NCBI GenBank assembly: GCA_947044365.1
Contig: OX345636.1
Location: 62,555,537-62,619,536 of the forward strand
Source: Petrosia ficiformis
Taxonomy: Eukaryota > Porifera > Demospongiae > Haplosclerida > Petrosiidae
Direction of reading: 5' to 3'
Length of the DNA stretch: 64,000 bases
The position numbers and the translations under genes were made by a program. Every line of letters begins with the position of its first letter. Position 1 is the first letter of the stretch. Positions 1 to 12,800 of the stretch are shown piece after piece. The notes under the pieces were generated by a model that made no database searches, was not told the DNA's origin, and saw nothing but the letters and a program-made list of their open reading frames with translations.

Positions 1-497
1 TTGCACACGTTGATAGATCGAATACTTTCCTCCACAGACTTTATGTTTCTGTTGTTCAATGAAACTTTATTGGTGAAATTATTAAAGCAGTGTCATACAT
101 GTAAATTGTATTTAACAATCTTAACTGTTAACATATCCATATGCTTTGATGCTTTGGTGTTACTAGACTCTTGACAGGGATAGTCTGGCCTTGGGAACCA
201 GAAATGGGGGTTAAAGACATCTTGGTGGGATACCAACCCTCCCCTCTCTATCTGTATCTGGAAATGCTTATAGAGTCCTGTTCACCAATGCACCAGTAAA
301 TACATGTAATAATAACTTACTTACAAAACCCTGAAGTCAAACATTGACCTATTCCTACTGGGTTACAAAAGATCCTATTCCCTTGAAAACTTTACCAACC
401 ATGTGCTTATACACATGTGCTCTCCTAATTAATCATAGGTGGGCGTTTTTAATTAATAATTAAAATTATTGCAAGGCTATTACTATTACAGATGCTG

Positions 498-586
<89 letters not shown>

Positions 587-2340
587 TTTGTGGGTGAGTG
601 GGTGCAGGGTTATACTTGTGGGCTTTTTATATGTGTACATATGTGTTTGTGAGCATATGAGTAGGTATTGTTCAATTTATATATAGTATAAATAATAGAA
701 GTATAATAGTGATGATCATATCAATAATAATTACTGTTATTAGTAGAGGATGTAACTGACTAGTTCAGTAAATTATTGTTCATAAATTATTATTATAGAA
801 TTATATTTAAACTATGATTATATAGTGTATATTATACAGGTTATATAATTATGAAAATAACATTTATTGTTCATAATCATAAGACAATACTTCAAGTTCA
901 ATAGATCAAAATTGATTGCATTCCATAGACACAATATAGAAACAAATGAAAACTAAAATCAGTAATCACAACTAAGGATTGAACCCAGGACATTATGATA
1001 TCCAGTCAGGTAATTTATTTCTTATTTAATTCTGAATATTTTATCACAAAAACTACCGTTAGTAAAACTAATTATATATAAGTATTTATATATACAATAT
1101 ATAAACAAATATTCTAAGATAGAAACGCAACACGACACAAAGCAATCCATTTAATAGGTTATGTACACAAAAATAGCAAATAACTTCATAAATTTCATAA
1201 TAGAATGTACAGAACATTAGATTGTAGTGGATAAAAATCATTAATAATATCATCTATAATTTACTAATATTTGATAATCAGTATAAAATACAATACAATA
1301 ATAGAAAGCTGATATTCATTACATTCCAGCAGTACATGTGTGTAATTATACACATTCATATATACACTCAACATGACATATACAATCAATACACACAATA
1401 TTATAACACCTTGTTATATACACTAACTATAATAATACAACTTTACAAGTAGAAGAACAATAGTTACATAATCATGATAGTACATGTATTATTAATAATG
1501 GCAAGTCATTATACATAATATAATGAAGTTATATTGATTATTATATAAGTACATATGACTTGTATGTATAATGAAACATGTAATTATCAATATGACTGAC
1601 TATAGTATACAATCAAGCAATCATTTATTGTTAGTCAGTTGATTATATAATCATTCTATCAATATTAATATTTAAACATGATTCTTACTTCATTACACAC
1701 TATAAATATCTAAAGTAGGATATACAAATATTACATTATTTATGATATCGAGGCATGATAGAATTCTAAACAAAGGAAAACTGGAATCTAACTAGTAATT
1801 GAACCAAGAATATTACCTATTGAGTTTCCCTTGTTTATAGTTCCTCATACCTCCATATCATAATAAGATAGTGTACAGTTCTTATACAATCAAACTAGTG
1901 TGTAATTACAATATCTGTTTGTTAAATACACATTGTTTCATCATAATTATTTAGAACACTATTTCAAATTTAATTATTGTTATCCATTGTTATGTATAGT
2001 ATTTAATAGTATTATCTAGTCATACATACATATATGTGTATCTGTGTTCATGCCTATGTGTCATTGGTTTCTATATTCTCTAACATATTTCATGTTCTTC
2101 CCTGAATTCAAATGATGTGATATATAGTTATTATACTTTGTTGATTTGATCAATGATATGAATACAATATTAACTATTGAAATATAATGTGATTTGATGC
2201 CTTGGGGTCATGAACCATTCAACATGGATAGCTTGTTGTTTGGAACCATAATTGAAGGTTTTCTATAGAGAATATCATTATAGTATGTGTGGGATACAAT
2301 GGTCAAGGCCTTTGCTCTACATGTAATGATTTGGAAGTAT
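1..2340. other. AT-rich intergenic DNA, no gene seen
   Basis: Apart from the TG microsatellite at 499-584 I see only AT-rich sequence with scattered short palindromes such as TATATA. No open frame has protein-like composition or convincing splice sites on either strand. Confidence 0.6.
499..584. repeat. (TG)n microsatellite
   Basis: About 43 uninterrupted TG dinucleotides. Open frames across it on both strands (poly Cys-Val and poly His-Thr) are artefacts of the repeat. Confidence 0.97.
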
Positions 2341-2355
2341 ATAATTATTATTGGG

Positions 2356-2380
2356 CTCGCCACGCCTACGCGTGGGCGAG
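2356..2380. repeat. GC-rich hairpin
   Basis: The arms CTCGCC-ACGC and GCGT-GGCGAG face each other around a CTAC loop, with one bulged G. It is a GC-rich island in AT-rich DNA 0.45 kb upstream of the 2A-bearing ORF. It may mark the end of a mobile element or a regulatory hairpin; the sequence does not decide. Confidence 0.6.
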
Positions 2381-2804
2381 TCTTTAGCACTTTGGTTGTC
2401 ATTCTGTCATTCATTCATTCTGTCTGTCTTCAATTTTTTAATGTAAGCGTCGATTTAAAGACTTGAATAGAGTAGAGAAAGAAGTTTATCAAAATCGTAT
2501 TAAAAAGAAATTTGCCACAGACATTGTTTTAGCAAGTTACAGACTCATACATTCTATCTCTGTAAGCTCTCCAGTTTCTGCCATTTACTTGCAATAGCCC
2601 CCACCCTCAGCCACGCCCAATGTGATCACGGGAGATCAAATGTGGAGGTCAGTTTACCTTCCTTTCTGTTATTATTCAACTTTTGTTGGACTTTCAAACT
2701 GTAAGTTCAGTGCTTTTGCTCATTGCAGTTGTAACAATGTACAGTTCATTATAGGATAATTATCTTTAGTAACCGACATACTGGCATACTGAGATATTTT
2801 GGTA

Positions 2805-3062
2805 ATGCATGAGGTAATGAATATTTGTTGGAAAAGTATGTTGTGTAATTTGACCTTAAGTAGTTGTGTAATGTGTAATTATTGTTACTTTCGAAGGATT
2901 CTGCTTTTATCTGGTGATATTGAGCAGAATCCTGGCCCTGTTGTTAATAAAATGTGTCCTTTATGTAAAGAATCTGTCCATATAAGAAAAACTGTTTGCA
3001 AGTGTGGACATAGATTTTCTAAAAAATCGAGTAATAGTAAGTCCATCACACATAAATTATAA
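2805..3062 (+). CDS. small ORF with 2A-like ribosome-skipping motif and zinc-ribbon-like cysteines
   Basis: From the ATG at 2805 the frame runs 85 codons. The motif SGDIEQNPGP is encoded at 2910-2939 and fits the 2A consensus D-x-E-x-N-P-G-P, preceded by the usual hydrophobic LLL run. 2A sequences make the ribosome skip the final Gly-Pro bond, releasing the upstream peptide and continuing downstream; they occur in viruses, in animal non-LTR retrotransposons and in some invertebrate immune receptors. Just after the motif come a CPLC pair and a CKCGH segment, a possible zinc ribbon. The upstream part is about 45 residues, rich in Cys and hydrophobic residues. A good 5' splice site (ATA|GTAAGT, donor at 3037) suggests the frame continues in another exon, so this may be the first exon of a larger gene or the start of a retrotransposon ORF1. 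The 2A call is firm; the host protein is unknown. Confidence 0.6.
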   Translation: MHEVMNICWKSMLCNLTLSSCVMCNYCYFRRILLLSGDIEQNPGPVVNKMCPLCKESVHIRKTVCKCGHRFSKKSSNSKSITHKL

Positions 3063-5561
3063 TTAATTAAATTATTATGTGGTTACAGGAATTTATATAC
3101 AAGTTCGAAAAAAGTTTGTCACACTATATTATGTAATTTGACTGTAAGTAATATAGTTATTATACTAGTGCAAAGCAGTATAGCTGATGGAGAATCATTC
3201 TTAGTCATCTTCCATGTGTTTTTGTATTTATCAGAAATAATCTTAGCCAGTCTAGCCATAAAAAACTTTCTCAACCAACTTTCAACTTTATATAAACAAC
3301 AAATTCAAATTTAAGCTTGTTACTTTCTCTCTTGCATCTCATGTGCTTCATTTGATGCTTAGTAAACAAGACACTGTACGTATTTCCAGATATGGATAAA
3401 AAGTGCAGATTTAGGAAAACATCAATACTTATGTATACAACTCAATGGAGACAGCAATATATGTTATTATAGCAACAACACTGACTATTAGAATCCAAGA
3501 TACAAGATGCATGAAAATTACTACACATGATTACATTGTTCTGTTAACAATAGTACCAATAGTAGTCAGGCTAACACAAACATAATTTACATAACAAACA
3601 AGATGTTATATTCCATTGTAGAATAAGCATGTGGGAACTAACAGAGCATGGACACAGAATCAAAATTGTAAATACTGTACATTTCATCATGTCAGGAACT
3701 TGTATGATGGAGAATTCATAATTATCATCAAAATGTGCACAGGATAATTATAACAATACAATACAATACAATATAATACAATATAATACAATACAATACA
3801 ATACAATACAATACAATACAATACAATATACCACATGTTATTATGTGAATACTGTAATATAGTACACTAGTATTAGTATTATTATAATAATAGAGTATAT
3901 ATTACAATATCTCATATTATTACATGTTTAATTGGAAATCATATAGTAAATATATTATTATTCAGTAAACTATTTATATTATTATAAATTATTATCCACA
4001 TACAAATATTATACTACTGATATAATAATGAATTCAACTGTTAATATTTGCACCTCATTAGACGTTATATTTCATTGAACGGTCCAAAGCCACACTTACT
4101 TCAATGATATGTTTATACAATTAAGATCAGATGATTGTACTCAGCGGAAGTCAATTCTTTATCGCAAGGATAAAGTAGTATATATCAGAAATATCACCTG
4201 ATATGGATGAGTTTTATGTGGATTTGATCTAATCAAGGCTCATATGACTGGATGATATATCAACATACAATGTAAACCTTTGAAAACCAGAGGATGGAAT
4301 ATCTCACATATACAACATATACCCATGCCTTATATTATGTATAGTATGATTTAATAATAGAATTTTTGATGAGGCGTATATGGAAAATATACACCTAATC
4401 ACATCAAACTGTTGCCATCGTAGCATAGCATATATATGTATATAATTATAAAGTAATAGTTTAATTTATGAGGTTTGATATAATCCATTTAGGAGTGTAG
4501 ACACAGTATATGTGAAACATTCCTTTTCATGGAAAGATTTAATATATCCTATGTCTAATATATACAGTTCTATAATATTCATAAACACTAATATAATAAT
4601 TAATATGAAATGTAGAAAAAAGATTATTCAAACAAGTATATATTCTAGTAGTTTATATGATAATACACAATAATTATGTGATCATTCAATTAGTAATATA
4701 CAAGAATTAATAATTATTATTACATAATCATGTAAATTATGATTATATAGTCACAATAATGTACAACATATTCATAATATGGAAATATGATACAACTGAA
4801 ATATATAATAACAAACAAGCAATCAATATCTCAAGTACAATGATGTGCAGTCATCATAAAACATTTCCATTATGTGTCACTTTTCTACTAGTATATATTA
4901 ATATATATTGTGTATGCTTCTTTACATTTACTATAGATACAGTTTATATATTATAAACTATATACTATGTTATTATGAATGAATTAATAAATGTATATTG
5001 AATAAGTAAACAATATCTATCAAATATCTAGTCACTAGATTAAGAATGGTGAGTAACTGACGACACAGTAAATTAAACTTAATTATATTTTCATGTAATG
5101 AATTTATAATTGTGTAATAAATTGAATTCTCTTATGAAAACATAACATTTTCGCAATACAAACATATGGAATACAAATTCTATTAGTGAAAGTGTTATGA
5201 TATAATTTACTAATACATTTCATATTTAGTTGTCATATTATAGTTAATATGTAAAGTATTGAATATATCAATTATTACTAAATACAATACAACTTTTGAT
5301 ATTCTTACAGGTCTAGTTATATTTACACTTAGTACACTCACTAATGAATATTATAAAAGTTATTGTTGCTGTTGTAGTTTATTGATAACAGTATTATACA
5401 TAGTAATTATTATGAACACAAATTCAATCAACACACTAGTTATAATATAATGTACTTATAAACTATAGCAGGAGAGATGTAATTCAGGAACTGTCTCTAA
5501 AATAGACTAGCAAAAATTATAACAAACAATAATGGTTCACAATATATTAATGTATTATCAG
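3063..5561. other. AT-rich intergenic DNA
   Basis: No supported gene. The only clear structure is the pentanucleotide repeat at 3754-3829. Short open frames at 4759-4956 and 5259-5450 have AT-driven composition and no splice context. Confidence 0.55.
3754..3829. repeat. (ATACA)n microsatellite
   Basis: About fifteen tandem 5-bp units, two of them altered by an inserted TA. Confidence 0.9.
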
Positions 5562-5638
5562 ATAGTATGGTAGTACTCTCCATGTAAGAATGGCACGGAA
5601 AAAAATGGCCGCCCATACATTTCAATTACAAGTGATGA
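5562..5638. repeat. dispersed repeat, copy 1
   Basis: Shares a block starting ATAGTATGGTAGTACTCT and ending AATTACAAGTGATGA with 23072-23138; this copy carries an extra GGCCGCCC segment. No termini or target duplication could be fixed, so the class is unknown. Confidence 0.55.
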
Positions 5639-5729
5639 CCTGGTCTCTGGTAATATAACATACAGATAGGTTTTAATACACTCATACCTGATCATATCTA
5701 GTGTTTTTAAGACTACCTAAATCTTCTAG

Positions 5730-5989
5730 ATGGCCAAAGACTGTAGTAATGGTAGAGAACCGGCGAGTGGCAAAACTGGCAAAATCTTCCTAATTATTAT
5801 TATTATTTTTTTTTTTCAGACAAATCATTTTTGTTTGCTGAAATATCACATTCATTCTTGCACCACTCCAGTCGCATTTATAGTAAAATTCTGGTCTACA
5901 AGTATCGAGATGATATCTACAGATACTATGAAAGAAGACAGTCTCAACAACTAAAAGATTTGATTTCGAATTGGACGCCATCTTCCTAA
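5730..5989 (+). CDS. candidate two-exon small gene, 63 codons, function unknown
   Basis: Model: exon 1 is 5730-5751 (ATG, residues MAKDCSN plus one base), intron 5752-5819 (68 bp, GTAGAG donor, strong T-rich tract and TTTCAG acceptor), exon 2 is 5820-5989 ending in TAA. The phases fit exactly (22 + 170 = 192 nt). Exon 2 encodes a charged, aromatic-rich segment (for example YKYRDDIYRYYERRQSQQLK) that looks like a folded helical protein and not like AT noise. An AATAAA occurs about 140 bp downstream. An ATG with good context lies antisense at 5981, so a minus-strand transcript is the main alternative. The real gene may start further upstream, with this as its last exon. I do not recognise the family. 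Confidence 0.4.
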
Positions 5990-6189
5990 GAGGAATTTAA
6001 TTACGCATGCGCATTCATGTACTCGGAACATGGAAGCTGAAAAGGTGGAAGTGCTTGTTGCATAAGCATAGTGATAACATTTGTGAGCAAATACATTTTT
6101 ATAATAATGAATATAATAATTATTAATAATAAAGCCATTGTATAATAATATTGTATACTATGATAAGCATTGGAATACTGAACGGTTGA

Positions 6190-6312
6190 CACAGCGACTG
6201 GACACTACTTGATGGCAAACTAAACTTCACCGATCACAGTAAGATTTGCAATCACAAGATGTGTAGGGCTTGCAACCATGGTGGACATGGCTTATACTAC
6301 CAAATATTATAA
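6190..6312 (+). other. short Cys/His-rich frame, possible zinc-finger exon remnant
   Basis: A 40-codon stop-to-stop frame contains CNHKMCRACNHGGHG. The C-x2-C-x-HGGH arrangement resembles C-terminal zinc fingers of GATOR2-type proteins (WDR24, WDR59, MIOS), but only about 15 residues are informative and no splice sites were confirmed. It could be chance. Confidence 0.2.
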
Positions 6313-6844
6313 TATGGCTTTATAATATTCTAATATGTGCTTTCTTAATGAATATTCAATATTACACTATTCATTTCAGCACTATTATATGCAATACCAA
6401 ATCTATTCTGACCAATCAAATCCAAGGGATATAACATTTCTGACTCTATACAATGAAAGGTAATATAACCAACCAATCAGATCCATTTATCAAGCTGTTG
6501 TTATGAAACACTGTTGCTACACAATAATGTTATGTGCTTGTGAGCTGATATTAAGAGTTATAATTCAAGTTTTGTACCAATATTTAGTGTGATGGATAGT
6601 ATGATGTGTTAGATTACTGTCTATTGTTATCATATTCATTATGATAGCATATATTATCAAGCCTGCTTTGAAAAGGAAAGATATTTGATTTATTTGAACA
6701 ACTACAAGTTACTACAAATCTGACTGGTCAGAATAGAATAAACATTGCAGAAGTTATACATCTACCTCATGACAGAGATATAAGTCCTGTTATATACCTC
6801 ATGAAATAGCACTGATTTGATGAAGCCTCCGGATTTCCTTGGCT

Positions 6845-9800
6845 TCACTCAAGCAGTGTTCTTTTCCACATGGTATAACAGGTCTTGTATATATATATAT
6901 TATCAGTAGTGACACATGAATAATGAAACTCAATACTAACATTATCCACTTGATTGATGTTTGCTCCTTTTGATATGAGAAAGCTGCAGACATCTGTTTG
7001 CCCATTAACTGCACTACTATGAAGAAATGACATCCCACTCTGTATAATGTAATAGAATATCATAAAAACACACATGAGTCTATAAAATATTTAATTAATA
7101 AATCACAAATTTGTAAAACAAAAACATAATATTCTCATAATTAATAATTTCATAAACTAATTTTACAAACATGAGTACATAAACATTTCAAATATTTCTA
7201 AGAATTATAAATAAATATTTAATATGTCCCATCAATAATACATAAGAGAAAATTAATGAAACATACATTTGACATGTTATCATGAGAAAAATGAACTTTT
7301 TCCCCTTTTGTGTATTATCCTATCAAGTTTCTGTAGTATTTCCTTATTAGTATTATAATAATAGAGGATATATTACAAAAGCTCCTCTTATTACATGTTT
7401 AATTGAATATCATATAGTAAATCTATTATTCAGTAAACTTATAATTTATTTATTATAAATTATTACACACATTCAGTTATCATACAAATATATACTACAA
7501 CAAAGTCATATTTTATTCAAAGTTCACTATCACTACCACTTTAATATTAAGTATGAAATACATGTTATATGGGAATATCTCTTTTGTATTTTCTTATTCT
7601 AGTAAAGTTAAATACAAGCTCAAATGAGAATATGAATAAGTTATTATAAAGTACTATTTTAGTTTATGAGGCTGACTATAATACATTTAGTAGTAATGAT
7701 ACAACACATGTGAACATTTGAGTTTGCTAAAGAATATTTAAATATAATTATGATCCTATATCTCATTTCTACAGTTCTATAGTATATAATACACTACTAG
7801 ACCTATAACTATATAACTAGTTTTATAATAATGATATGAAATTAATAAAAGATTACTCAAACAAGTATAATTATATATTCTATTAGTTTGTGTGATTATA
7901 CATAGTAACAGGTATGCATTCATTCAATTAGTAATGTACAAGAATTAATAATTATTATAATTATAATCATGTAAATTATTATTATTCACACTAAACTACA
8001 ACATATTCATAATATGTAAATATGATACAATTAAAATAGGAAACAACAAATAAACAATCAATATATCACATACAATGATGTAACATTAGACAACATAATT
8101 TGTTTCTTTATATTTAACACTATCACATGTCTTCTAGTCACACTTAATTATCAGTGTATGTTACTGTACATTAGACACACTTCATTTTACATATGTATCA
8201 TTATATCATGAATAAATTAACAAATCTCTATTGAATAAGTAAACAATATCTAATGAATATCTAGTCACTTCACTAATAGTATATCACTACACAATTTTGT
8301 TCTCACTCAAGCATGATATTATTGTCTTCTGTGGTTTGTATAAGTATTATACTATATTTAATATTTTGAATGTGTAATACAGCTTACCATCTTTATATGA
8401 CCATTTTGTTTGTAGAATACAATAAGTACATAATGAAACAACTGATATATGTACAGTGGATTTATATACTTAAAACATGTTATATTATTTATATTCAATA
8501 CATATAGTAATAATAACACACTTACATTGATAACAATGGGAATTCATTAATACTTTTTCTAACACAAATCATCTTCCTACAGACATTCCACACATACATT
8601 TATCCTATTACAGGAGGATTATAATATAGTCTAGTATAACTACACCATTCATTTAGAGGAAGAAGAGCCATTCATTTGAAGAAGTAAGAGTGCGATGAAC
8701 AATTAGGTCACATATTTATATTCATGATTATAACTGCTGCATACATCTACATGATGACTATTATCAGTATTATTAGATCATCAATGATAATAGTGCTCAA
8801 TGTCTTGTATGTGTGAATTGAGATACAAATCAAGAGATTTTATCTTGGAAAGTTATTAAATACATTCTTCTGTATAATCAACAGCTTATCCATTTGTTAA
8901 GCATACGCTACATTCAGAAATGTCATGAATGCTAATCATACTCATACAAACTATTAGTAACACAAGATTAACATAAATTTGCTAATATGTATTTCACTAG
9001 ATACTACATCCTACAAATAAAACTTTTAACTTTACCACACTAGTAATGAACAGAAAGCCTCAGACATTAATAGATGTATGAATATAAACATGTATAACAC
9101 TTTATAATAATTATTACTTTTGGGTTTTGCACAATTTAGTTTATATAAAATATTTCTACTTAAAATTACATTTTCTATATATAAATGATCCTATGACTCT
9201 TAATTAAATTATATTTGAAATAACCACATGACAAATGGAATTTATAAATTAATTTCTTTTAGAAAACTGCTCATAACTAAATTTATTTAAATTATAGAAT
9301 GTGACCCAACTTGAGAAAACTGCTTTTGTGCAACATAATAATTGTGAACACATTAACTATTAGATTCCGCCATTTTATATCACAAGCAAACTAAATAATA
9401 TATTTAAGATGATCATTAACTGGTTTTCAAATATGCCACATTTTATGGGATCCCTATGCAACAGGAACAAATATAAGTGCTTAAATGTATGCAAATTACT
9501 AGAAGCCACAAGTGTTGTTTTTCCAAATTGGGTCAAAAATCATTGTCATTACAACATCACAGGTGATACCTTACTAAATGTGAATATGAAAGGAAACTTA
9601 CAGTTACATCATTCATCCAGGAAACATCTATTTTGTTGCTAGTAAATACTTCATTCAGGTACTCTATATTGCCAAACCAAGATGCCTGCCACACACTGCT
9701 GTGCTGTAGTGCATAAAAAAGACAAAATAAAAATATAAATAAGATCTCCTTACTAATAATCTGATTTCTCATTATCAAGAGATATTATTAATAATCATGT

Positions 9801-12800
9801 TTTGGAGATGAAAACACAAAAAAATTAAATTTTATTATCTATAAGTTATAATGATTATTAGTCCAGTGTTAGCCCCAGGTGTACATCCCTGGGTGTATGG
9901 TGTTAATTATTGATAATTACTCATTGAGAGTTCATTAATATAAATAGAAACAATGTCACACTCCAGCTAAAGAAAATTGAATGTCCAGTGAGCCTGAAAG
10001 TTCCTTGTTTGCTTCTTCATTTTGGGGATAAGTCACCAACTTCCCTGTCACAATTATCATTTGAATTTAGGCTCCATGCAGACACTGAGTGCATTGAGAT
10101 GAAAACATGTTTGGTCTGTATTAGTATTTAATTACCAGTATGTGAAAATTTGTAATTACAACAATAAGATATAGACGAACACATTAGGAGAATAAGGCAT
10201 CTGTGGATACCTAGATGTCTTTATGGTAATCATTCATTATCACATTAATACTGGTATATATCATTACAGGTCATAATCATAATAATTATGAGAATATAAG
10301 GAATTATTGAATTGTTGAGAATGAAATTACATTGTAATTCATGACTATTGAGACCATGTTGAGATATTATCATTAACTATTATTATTAGTATCCCTTGTC
10401 ATACTGAAGCATATCCTACTTGTAGAAGTTGCACTTCCTAATCAATAATGAATTAGCTGCCATAATCCATATATTAATATAATGTATTATTCCTATAACT
10501 ACCAAATCATAGACTAGTGTATATACCAAGTCCCTATCCTTTACTTGAGAGAAGGTAACAACTAAATGATTTATTAACAATATAATTATGTGTATACAGG
10601 ATGTTTACATAATCTGCCAAATAACTTTCAAATTTAAAATACTCAGGAGTCAGACTGGAAAGAAGGGCTTTTTAAAAAAAAAAACAGTTGGAATTATCAG
10701 TTGTTTGAATACAGTATTTATAGTTTTATTTATTCAACTTAAAACATGTGAATAACATGTTCTGAAAAATGTAGTTGAAGGTATACCAAAAATTCAAAGA
10801 ACTGGTCAATACATATCAGATCCTCTCTCTAGTTAAGAGGGGAGGAGTTGAATATGTAAGACCAATCCAAACAGTGAATACTATACTCTATACATAATAA
10901 TTATAATATTAGTATTGTGATTAGTGTAACTTGTAAACTACAGGTGAACTGTTATTTTATAATGGGTGTATTTATTGTTTGGTAATTCTTGTGTTTCATA
11001 AAATTAGTAAGTGGTACTACTAACACAATATTACTAAGACTTCATTTAATACATCACCATCTAGCACTTTTACAATAGAATCTTCATCAATATCAAGACT
11101 GGGAAACATCAGATATTAAAACTGATAGTGTAAGTCATCAATTATCAATAAGCATCAATTATCAATAATATAATGTTAAGATTACAATTAGGTGATTACC
11201 AAAACTATAATAATTATTATACAAGAGACAATTGAACAGCTTCTATGGTGATGATAATGGAACATTGTCAAACATACCATGTATTGATATACAATAATGA
11301 AATTAGTATGTTCCTAAGAGTATTTCAAATGTTACAACACTTATGTGTGATAATTGGTCACTTAAAGTAAACCAAAAGTAATCACAAATAATTATTCTTG
11401 AACAAAAGTCCACACAAAGGTCTTCAAGCTCTATCTACTATATTTCATTATTGTATTTATTCAAGGACTATACATTTGTAAGTCAGTAGCCATCATAAAA
11501 ATAACAATGATTTCAAAGTACATAACATGTATGATAATAACAAGCAACAGTATCTAGTGTTTTGGTGTATATAAATACTTACCAGAGCATATATTGGGTC
11601 TGTACATTGTGAGATAATGTCATTCACTTCCTTTATATTCCTGCTGTGATGTGCATAATGGAGACTGGTATCCTATAGTATAAATCATAAACAATATAAA
11701 GCAGTTGCATTTACAAACTTATTTGATAGACACTTTATCATAATTAAAATTACAAATTATGATTATGTAATTAAGAAAATTATACATTATATTAACTTGA
11801 ATATAAAATTGTTATTTCACTTGTATTTATTAATATTCATTATTGATTATGTAATATGTTAGATTAGAATCATCAAATAATGAAAAGGCTATGATATATA
11901 AATAATCTGTTATGAGTAAAATGACATGATTAATAAAATCGTTAAATCAATTTATAATTCCAGTAATTATTATGTCTCTCATAAAATGCTAATAAATGCT
12001 ATCAATAATCATTCACACACATGAACAGTATATGATGTATCAAATATATAATAGAAAATCATACAATATAAGGAATATATCAATTATTGTATTTCCACTT
12101 ATTATCACAAAATTTGTATTATGAGTCACAAATCCTCAATACTTTGAATCATTATTTGTTTCGTATACATATCAAGACATATATTACTAGTAAAGTTTTA
12201 ATGATATACTAATAATACACATTTCAAATTATGTAATTTCATGTGTATAATCTAAATGGATAGTGGATGAGTATAGTGGGCATTTAACACAAGTATTTGA
12301 GTATTTTTCTCTACAAATGCCTTTTGTAAACATACATGTAGTAATATTTGTATCATTATTATAATACACTAATATGAATGATATAATATATTGATATGTT
12401 AGTATCTAGAGGATGATAGAATAGTAGATAGTAGTATAATGTATTGTAATAATACATTTGGTGATAGTTAAGTACATGTTCATTTTATAAATATAGTATT
12501 CCCAATATTAGTATATCTTCATATAACTAATGATAATTAATATGGTTAATGAAATGATACAAAACTCTTAGACTCCATTAAAACACTACAATAGTCTGTT
12601 GTTAGTATATCACTTCCAGAGATATGATATACAGCTAGTTGGGATATGAATAATGTCTGACCAATCAATAATGGGTTATGTAGTATAATCTATATAGGAT
12701 ATATTTATTTTTGGATATTCCAGAAAGACTGGATACCAAGGTAGGGATTTTTAAACCAGTGTTACCTACACACTTTAAAATAGTTGTGCACACTCATACA

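Noticed and set aside
5790..5981. Minus-strand frame starting MASNSKSNLL with a good ATG context
   Set aside because: It is antisense to the more protein-like plus exon with better splice signals; retained only as the alternative.
11038..11099. Minus-strand stretch LDIDEDSIVKVLDGD, considered as an exon of the ankyrin gene
   Set aside because: The available acceptor gives the wrong phase for joining to the neighbouring phase-0 exons.
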